Below, piece after piece: positions 6,568-11,008 of a DNA stretch of 11,008 nt. A model generated the notes under the pieces. It was not told the DNA's origin. It did not search any database and was given only the letters and a program-made list of their open reading frames with translations. The DNA lies in contig CAZHKH010000047.1 in NCBI GenBank assembly GCA_964532515.1, positions 1 through 11,008 on the forward strand, read 5' to 3'. The stretch's first letter is position 1, and every line of letters begins with the position of its first letter. A program made the position numbers and the translations under genes. Source of the DNA: TMED161 sp964532515. Lineage in GTDB: Bacteria; Fidelibacterota; Marinisomatia; SCGC-AAA003-L08; D37C17.

Positions 6568-7923
6568 TTATTTAATCAACATAACTTTTTGAATTACTGA
6601 TTTATAATCACCCGTAGCATTTATAAAATATATTCCACTTGCCATATTGGATGCATCCCATGTTATTGTATGATTTCCAGCACTCATATTATCATTATAA
6701 AGAGTTGATACTTTTTTCCCCATTATATTGTAAACACTTACATTTACAAAATGATTAGAATGAGCATAAATATTTACTTTTGTTAATGGATTAAATGGAT
6801 TTGGGTATGCTTTACTAAAATTTAATCCTGAAGGAATTTCAGCGCTAATTTTTTCATTAGAATTTACTACAACAATATTATCAATAATGAAATTTCCTGA
6901 TGCAGAAAACAACTCTTCGCTTTCAGGGGCTACTATAACAAGTGTTGTATTATTATCGTTTGTATTATAGTCTGCAACCATTGCCTTATTAGTTAATTCA
7001 ATTGAAAAATTATCATTATGGATGAGAGTCATTTGTACTGCGCCAACAAATCCATCTGCATCTAAAGTTACAGAGCCATTATCAATATTTAAATATGCTC
7101 TTGTGGCATTGTTATCAATGCGACCTCCAAGAATATATTCAACAATTGAAACGACATCAAGCACATCTACATTTCCATCTTGAGAGATATCAGCACATTC
7201 TAAATCAAATATAGGTTCAGAGCCTAGAATATAATCGACAATAGAAACAACATCCATTACATCTAAAGATCCATCATTATTAACATCTCCAGATAAACAA
7301 CCTTCACAAGAACTATTCCAGTATGGATTTGATGAATCATCTGGCATAATCAGCATTTCAGTGGGACCATCACATGGAAGATTAAAGCTTACTTCGTGAG
7401 TAACATAATCATAGCAATATGCAGATTGGCAATCACCACAATCATCAACCATCGAATATCCATCTATCTCACCATTACAATCAACATCCTCTTCACAATT
7501 GCTATTCCAATATGGATTTGATGAATTATCAGGGCTATAATAATTAAAGCCGTATTCTTCACATTCTTCAGCAGATAAATCATAGTAAACACTATGGGGA
7601 GGATCTCCATCTAAACCTGGAGCAAAAAAAGTATAACAAAAATATTGCCAACAGTGTCCACAGTCATCTCCCATAAATCCATCTGGACAAGAATCGCAAA
7701 AATTATTAAAGTATGGGTCCCCTGAATCTCCTGGAATAACCCAAATTGTGTTATCCAAAAGAACGCATTCATCTAAGGTTGTATCATATGAAGTATCATG
7801 AGTTACATAATTATAGCAGTATGGAAGCCAGCAATTTCCACAATCATCTTCATAGAATCCAGTTGGACATTCTGCCAGCATAAAACTTAGAATTATTATT
7901 GATATTATTTTTCTTATAAACAT
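6568..7923 (-). CDS. Secreted cysteine-rich repeat protein with dockerin pair and T9SS sorting domain; Fur-type operator upstream
   Basis: A 451-residue exported protein of unknown function. In order: signal peptide 1-17 (after FMLA); three repeats of about 60-70 residues, each with six cysteines (C19-C76, C79-C143, C149-C206); two dockerin-like Ca-binding repeats, GDVNNDGSLDVMDVVSIVDY at 212-231 and the one starting ADISQDGNVDVLDVV at 244; a beta-rich region 274-364 (GFVGAVQMTL) resembling the cohesin-like modules of such proteins; and a type A T9SS sorting domain 368-451 (AYPNPFNP, SVYNIMGKKV, WDASNMASGIYF). Each repeat has the core DDCGxC, and the ends resemble PYWNSxC. The T9SS tail predicts passage through the outer membrane and surface anchoring or release. 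AAGGAA lies about 10 bases before the ATG. The promoter holds a near-perfect Fur box, so expression should rise in iron starvation. A role in iron or heme capture is inferred from regulation and position only. Confidence 0.85.
   Translation of the reverse strand: MFIRKIISIIILSFMLAECPTGFYEDDCGNCWLPYCYNYVTHDTSYDTTLDECVLLDNTIWVIPGDSGDPYFNNFCDSCPDGFMGDDCGHCWQYFCYTFFAPGLDGDPPHSVYYDLSAEECEEYGFNYYSPDNSSNPYWNSNCEEDVDCNGEIDGYSMVDDCGDCQSAYCYDYVTHEVSFNLPCDGPTEMLIMPDDSSNPYWNSSCEGCLSGDVNNDGSLDVMDVVSIVDYILGSEPIFDLECADISQDGNVDVLDVVSIVEYILGGRIDNNATRAYLNIDNGSVTLDADGFVGAVQMTLIHNDNFSIELTNKAMVADYNTNDNNTTLVIVAPESEELFSASGNFIIDNIVVVNSNEKISAEIPSGLNFSKAYPNPFNPLTKVNIYAHSNHFVNVSVYNIMGKKVSTLYNDNMSAGNHTITWDASNMASGIYFINATGDYKSVIQKVMLIK
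7306..7869 (-). repeat. Three tandem six-cysteine repeats within the secreted protein
   Basis: The cysteine spacing is 9-3-5-17-23 in the first copy (C19, 28, 31, 36, 53, 76), 9-3-5-25-22 in the second (C79, 88, 91, 96, 121, 143) and 13-3-5-14-22 in the third (C149, 162, 165, 170, 184, 206). The CGxC-x4-C core and the last spacing are nearly fixed, while the fourth interval varies. YVTH follows the fourth cysteine region in copies 1 and 3 but is replaced in copy 2. At DNA level the ends of copies 2 and 3 remain close: 7504-7533 and 7315-7344 agree at 27 of 30 bases. Confidence 0.85.
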
Positions 7924-7933
7924 TATATTATTT

Positions 7934-7939
7934 TTCCTT
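7934..7939 (-). promoter_or_regulatory. Ribosome binding site of the cysteine-rich gene
   Basis: AAGGAA on the minus strand lies about 10 bases before the ATG at 7923. It is one of the clearer Shine-Dalgarno sequences in the window and supports this start, which also gives a good signal peptide. Confidence 0.6.
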
Positions 7940-7944
7940 TATTT

Positions 7945-7976
7945 ATTATATAAATGAGAATGATTCTCATTATCAA
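7945..7976 (-). promoter_or_regulatory. Promoter of the cysteine-rich gene (-35 and overlapping -10 candidates)
   Basis: On the minus strand TTGATA (7976-7971) matches TTGACA at five of six positions. TATATA (7952-7947) follows after 18 bases and TATAAT (7950-7945) after 20. The Fur-type palindrome fills the spacer almost exactly, a textbook repressor position. Confidence 0.65.
7953..7971. promoter_or_regulatory. Fur box (19-bp palindrome) in the promoter of the cysteine-rich gene
   Basis: AATGAGAATGATTCTCATT is a perfect 9-1-9 palindrome. Its core TGAGAATGATTCTCA matches 12 of 14 informative positions of the 7-1-7 Fur consensus TGATAATNATTATCA. It lies between the -35 and -10 hexamers of the leftward gene. 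With the similar site at 3570-3588 it defines a two-operon iron regulon inside this window. It is about 80 bases beyond the stop of the carboxypeptidase gene, so it is not expected to control that gene. Confidence 0.85.
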
Positions 7977-8032
7977 TATTAAAATGGAAACAATATATAG
8001 TGCAAGAAAAAAATATATTTAAATGATTTTTA

Positions 8033-8046
8033 TTCTAATATTAGAA
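8033..8046. repeat. 14-bp AT-rich palindrome just after the carboxypeptidase stop codon
   Basis: TTCTAATATTAGAA is a perfect palindrome three bases past the stop of the M14 gene. On the minus strand it is followed by TAAAAATC and, some 20 bases later, by a run of seven T (8005-8017 region). It could be a weak terminator or a protein-binding site. The stem has only two G-C pairs and almost no loop, so terminator function is doubtful. The rest of the 126-bp gap is the Fur-controlled promoter. Confidence 0.35.
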
Positions 8047-8049
8047 GTT

Positions 8050-10251
8050 TTATGAGAGAATAATATTGACCACCTGAACAATATCAAGGATATTTAAAAT
8101 ACCATCTGAATTTATATCTCCAGCTTCAAACTCTAAATTTGTAGGAGTTGTAGATTCAAGAACAAAATTCACAAGAAGCACTACATCAAGTACATCTACA
8201 TTGGTATCAAAGTTTAAATCCCCTGATATCACTGGATCATCATCAACATAAGAATACATTACAAAATTATCGATAAACGCAGCATCATCACAATTTGTAT
8301 TATTACAATCAGTGGCTCCACCTCCCCCATCTTTACTGTATGTCCATGTCAACACATGCACGCCGGGGTCTAATGATATAGAATAGTCAATCCACGGACT
8401 CTGTCCATCCCAATCTGGTTGATATTGACCAATTTGCTGATTATCTATATAAAAAGTGAGGCCATCATAAAAATTGCTTCCTGAAGGACTATACTCTGAT
8501 GAAACTCGATATGAGAACTCTATAGTACTTGAAGACTGAGCATCTAAGGTAATTGAGGCTGTTGACTCTTGATTGTCTCCAATGGCACCCGATCTAAATG
8601 AGCTTGAGCCTGAATTTGAATTCTCTGATGTGATATACCAATCAGAGTTTCCAGATAACTCCCAATCAGCTATATCTGAATCTGTTTCAAAATCATATTC
8701 AACTACAGCCTCAGGAACTCCAACTATAAAATTAGTAGACGAAACAGCTTCAGAGCCATCTGGCAAAGTCATAACCAATGACACCTCCAGCTCTGTTCCA
8801 GAAGGCACATATGGTGAAATCCAAAATTCATTAATTCCATCAAGATTTACAGATGACCTTGGATCTAAATCAGAGATTTCAATAGTTGGATCTAAAAATT
8901 CAATTCCAGCATCTGCAGTAAAATCTAATATTATATCTCCATTAGTAGAGGATAACCCAATATTACTTAATAGAACATCCATTGTATAAAATTCATCTGA
9001 TACATATGGACCATCTGAAATATTAAGATCAGATGAGACTAATGCACCCGCATAAAGAGCAGTTCTTATATTTGGATATAGATTCTCTTCAGCTAGTGGA
9101 ACAATTCTAATTGATGAAGGCCAAAATCCATCACTATTGCCTCCAACTTCTGGAGTATATGCAAAAATTCCATGCACCCCATACATCCAATCGCAGGCCT
9201 CTCCATTTACCGGATATAGTAATTCCGTTCCAGTGCCAATCTCATAATTATTATACTGCGTCATATCCTCTGCATACTCAATAAAAGTATTTAAATCATC
9301 TGGGTCCATAGGATTTTCATACGAATACCCAAAAGGATATATCAACAAATTACTGTAGCTATGATAGTTCATCGCTATTTTAAAATCTTTATCTTCAACA
9401 AAATCTCTAACGGCCTGAGTCTCTGGCTCAGAAAATGGAGATGTCCCCCTGTAGGTTTCGCTGCATGGATCTGAACTGGAACCCTGATTATCGAGCCCCC
9501 ACATATAACTATAGTTTCTATTTGGATCAATTCCATCAGCAGATCCGTTACAGGTATTCCTCATATTCTTTCTCTGCATTCCCCCACCATTTGGAGCTAT
9601 TGAACGATTATACTCATATCCATCTGGGTTGACAATGGGAACAAACCACTGCTCTCTGTTATCTATAATATTTGCAGCATCTTCATCAATCTGATAATTT
9701 TCAAGAAGCCAGTAGATATAATAGTATAAATTCATGAAACTCATAGGCTCCCTTGCATGATGCATTCCTGTATACAATACCTCTGGTTCATCTTCATCAA
9801 CGTTTGGATTATTACTTATTTTAATAGCCCAGATATCTCTCCCTTGGAAAGATTGGCCAATTGAAAATTTTTCAGATACAAATTCTGGATATTCAGCATG
9901 AATGTCATCTAATCGCTGCACTGCTTCTTCAAAAGTATAGTATCCACCCATCGATCCTAAGCCAAATTCTCTAGTATAATTTTCAGTTAGTCTACTTTCA
10001 TAGAACCTCTGCAGATCATCATGAACAACATGGTACTCATATCCTAAAGAATCTAACGTAGATAAGTCTGTACTAGAAATTGCAAACTCAATGTATTGGT
10101 TCCTTTGGTAATCTGCATGATCAATATCAATTCCACTATACTGAAACAATGAAATATCATCCTCAGATATATTATCTATTCTAATTTGCTTGTAAATCTC
10201 ATTTGAAAAACTAAAGCCTAACAATAATACATATATAAAGATTTTTTTCAT
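8050..10251 (-). CDS. Secreted zinc carboxypeptidase (M14, carboxypeptidase T-like) with C-terminal dockerin pair
   Basis: A 733-residue exported metallopeptidase that removes C-terminal residues from peptides. In order: signal peptide 1-16; a propeptide-like region about 17-95; the M14 catalytic domain about 100-405; a beta-sandwich (CARDB-like) about 406-511; a jelly-roll/MAM-like domain about 515-668; and a dockerin pair 676-733. Zinc ligands are H165 and E168 (HHAREP) and H297 (NYHSYSNLLIYPFGY). RKNMR at 227-231 and N244-R245 (DPNRNY) fit the substrate-carboxylate site. E368 (AYTPEVGG) is the catalytic Glu, with Pro where many homologues have Phe. SETYRGTSPFSEPET at 264-278 closely resembles Thermoactinomyces carboxypeptidase T. 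P1 specificity cannot be read by eye. No T9SS tail follows the dockerins. The start lies four bases after the upstream deiminase stop, with AGGA seven bases before the ATG, so the two are cotranscribed. Confidence 0.92.
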   Translation of the reverse strand: MKKIFIYVLLLGFSFSNEIYKQIRIDNISEDDISLFQYSGIDIDHADYQRNQYIEFAISSTDLSTLDSLGYEYHVVHDDLQRFYESRLTENYTREFGLGSMGGYYTFEEAVQRLDDIHAEYPEFVSEKFSIGQSFQGRDIWAIKISNNPNVDEDEPEVLYTGMHHAREPMSFMNLYYYIYWLLENYQIDEDAANIIDNREQWFVPIVNPDGYEYNRSIAPNGGGMQRKNMRNTCNGSADGIDPNRNYSYMWGLDNQGSSSDPCSETYRGTSPFSEPETQAVRDFVEDKDFKIAMNYHSYSNLLIYPFGYSYENPMDPDDLNTFIEYAEDMTQYNNYEIGTGTELLYPVNGEACDWMYGVHGIFAYTPEVGGNSDGFWPSSIRIVPLAEENLYPNIRTALYAGALVSSDLNISDGPYVSDEFYTMDVLLSNIGLSSTNGDIILDFTADAGIEFLDPTIEISDLDPRSSVNLDGINEFWISPYVPSGTELEVSLVMTLPDGSEAVSSTNFIVGVPEAVVEYDFETDSDIADWELSGNSDWYITSENSNSGSSSFRSGAIGDNQESTASITLDAQSSSTIEFSYRVSSEYSPSGSNFYDGLTFYIDNQQIGQYQPDWDGQSPWIDYSISLDPGVHVLTWTYSKDGGGGATDCNNTNCDDAAFIDNFVMYSYVDDDPVISGDLNFDTNVDVLDVVLLVNFVLESTTPTNLEFEAGDINSDGILNILDIVQVVNIILS

Positions 10252-10255
10252 TTTA

Positions 10256-11008
10256 TTATCCTGTGATTTGATTAACTAGCGAAATTACATCTAAAATATT
10301 TAAAATTCCATCATCATTAAAATCAGCAATCTGGAGTTGAATGTTTGTAGGTTCATCTGCACCCAGTACAAAATTTACTAATAGAACAACATCAAGAATA
10401 TCAATTGATTCATCCATATTCACATCTCCATCAGAATATGATGTGTAGCTTAAATCTGGAATCCCCTTTACTCTGCAATGAAGAGCATCTGTTGACACCC
10501 AAGATCCTGTAAATCCAAGGATCTCATGGTCTGGCATAGCCGCCTGATACATCTCTAAAGCATCATCATCCCATGAACTATTAGAAATTGGAACAAAAAC
10601 CTTATTATTTAATATTAAGGAATTTGTATATGGCTGATTGCTTGGGGTATAAACTCTAAAAACTTCCCACGCTTCTCCTGTAGAGGTCAAAGTATTCTCA
10701 AAATAATCTACGACTTCTTCAATTTCTTGGTATTGAGAGTGCGATGTTGGGACCTCTCTTATTATCATACGTGTAGGAGATAAATATTTCCCCCAGCAAT
10801 CAATATGATCTATATACTCATCATTTGGATCTGCTACAACATGATAGGTATGAACCCCATAATAATCTAATTTAGTATCGTCGACATACTCACATGGAGC
10901 AAGTGGAACGCTCCACTGATCATTGGTGTTACACTCATCGTTTTCGGTGTAAGCAATTTGAGCAGAGGCAGATATACCAGTTCCTTCTGTCATATAATTA
11001 CCTCCAGT
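10256..11008 (-). CDS. Porphyromonas-type peptidyl-arginine deiminase with C-terminal dockerin pair (5' end outside window)
   Basis: The last 250 codons are visible and the frame stays open to the window edge. The ATG at 10993 is internal: codons 11008-10994 read TGGNY, which with the next residues gives the family motif TGGNYMTEG. This is the PAD_porph group, which turns arginine into citrulline and includes P. gingivalis PPAD. Active-site counterparts are the His and Asp of DHIDCWGKY (His codon 10805-10807; PPAD H236/D238), the Asn of YTNSL (10622-10624; PPAD N297 region) and the nucleophilic Cys of DALHCRVKGIPD (10475-10477; PPAD C351). The substrate-binding WTRD region is off the window. 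The visible C-terminus is a dockerin pair (GDVNMDESIDILDVVLLVNF, then DFNDDGILNILD) and no T9SS tail. It leads the M14 gene in one operon. Agmatine deiminase is the related alternative, but the DALHC motif fits the peptidyl group better. Confidence 0.88.
   Translation of the reverse strand, partial: TGGNYMTEGTGISASAQIAYTENDECNTNDQWSVPLAPCEYVDDTKLDYYGVHTYHVVADPNDEYIDHIDCWGKYLSPTRMIIREVPTSHSQYQEIEEVVDYFENTLTSTGEAWEVFRVYTPSNQPYTNSLILNNKVFVPISNSSWDDDALEMYQAAMPDHEILGFTGSWVSTDALHCRVKGIPDLSYTSYSDGDVNMDESIDILDVVLLVNFVLGADEPTNIQLQIADFNDDGILNILDVISLVNQITG

Noticed and set aside
7306..7869. c-type cytochrome CXXCH heme-attachment motifs in the repeats
   Set aside because: The CGxC cores are followed by Trp or Gln (CGNCW, CGHCW, CGDCQ), not His, so covalent heme attachment is not supported.
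7860..7875. Lipobox around C19 of the cysteine-rich protein
   Set aside because: The residue before the cysteine is Glu (LAEC), which does not fit signal peptidase II sites, and C19 aligns with the first cysteine of each repeat.
8573..8989. 138-codon open frame on the plus strand inside the carboxypeptidase gene
   Set aside because: It is the antisense shadow of the MAM-like and beta-sandwich domains, with low-complexity Ser/Glu/Pro content and no domain.
1..11008. CRISPR array, insertion sequence or prophage
   Set aside because: No regularly spaced direct repeats, transposase, integrase or phage structural gene was seen on either strand.

Overview
The window looks like part of the chromosome of a low-GC, free-living Gram-negative bacterium of the Fibrobacterota-Chlorobiota-Bacteroidota (FCB) superphylum. 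My best guess is a marine Marinimicrobia/Neomarinimicrobiota (SAR406) type. The lineage is inferred from three traits seen together: a type IX secretion (T9SS) C-terminal sorting domain, paired dockerin-like Ca-binding repeats of the LDVVxxVNxxL style at the ends of secreted proteins, and a HmuY-type surface lipoprotein paired with a TonB-dependent receptor. No rRNA or other phylogenetic marker is present.

Layout. (1) Positions 1-2759, minus strand: a tightly coupled biosynthetic operon read right to left. It holds a class V aminotransferase (probably the phosphoserine or serine aminotransferase step), full-length D-3-phosphoglycerate dehydrogenase (serA), and the first 37 codons of purN, which leaves the window. 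The overlaps are 8 bp and 4 bp (ATGA). (2) 2844-3497, plus strand: queE, a radical-SAM enzyme of queuosine/7-deazaguanine biosynthesis, divergent from the operon. (3) 3531-6458, plus strand: a heme-uptake operon. A sigma70-like promoter overlaps a Fur-type operator and is followed by a HmuR-like TonB-dependent receptor and, overlapping by ATGA, a HmuY-like lipoprotein. (4) 6459-6567: a convergent intergenic gap with an unusual 90-nt inverted-repeat element. (5) 6568-7923, minus strand: a secreted protein with three six-cysteine repeats, two dockerin-like repeats, a cohesin-like beta region and a T9SS sorting domain. Its promoter carries a near-perfect Fur box between the -35 and -10 elements. 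(6) 8050-11008, minus strand: a two-gene unit of a Porphyromonas-type peptidyl-arginine deiminase (5' end outside the window) and a carboxypeptidase T-like M14 metallopeptidase. Each ends in the same kind of dockerin pair.

Working model (inference). Under iron limitation Fur releases both the HmuR/HmuY operon and the cysteine-rich surface protein, which face each other across the convergent gap. The shared operator suggests that the cysteine-rich protein helps capture or process heme or iron, but no function is established for its repeats. The deiminase and carboxypeptidase probably modify and trim C-terminal arginines of extracellular peptides, and their shared dockerins suggest a common docking site. 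The cysteine-rich repeat protein with its Fur box is the best candidate for an undescribed system here.
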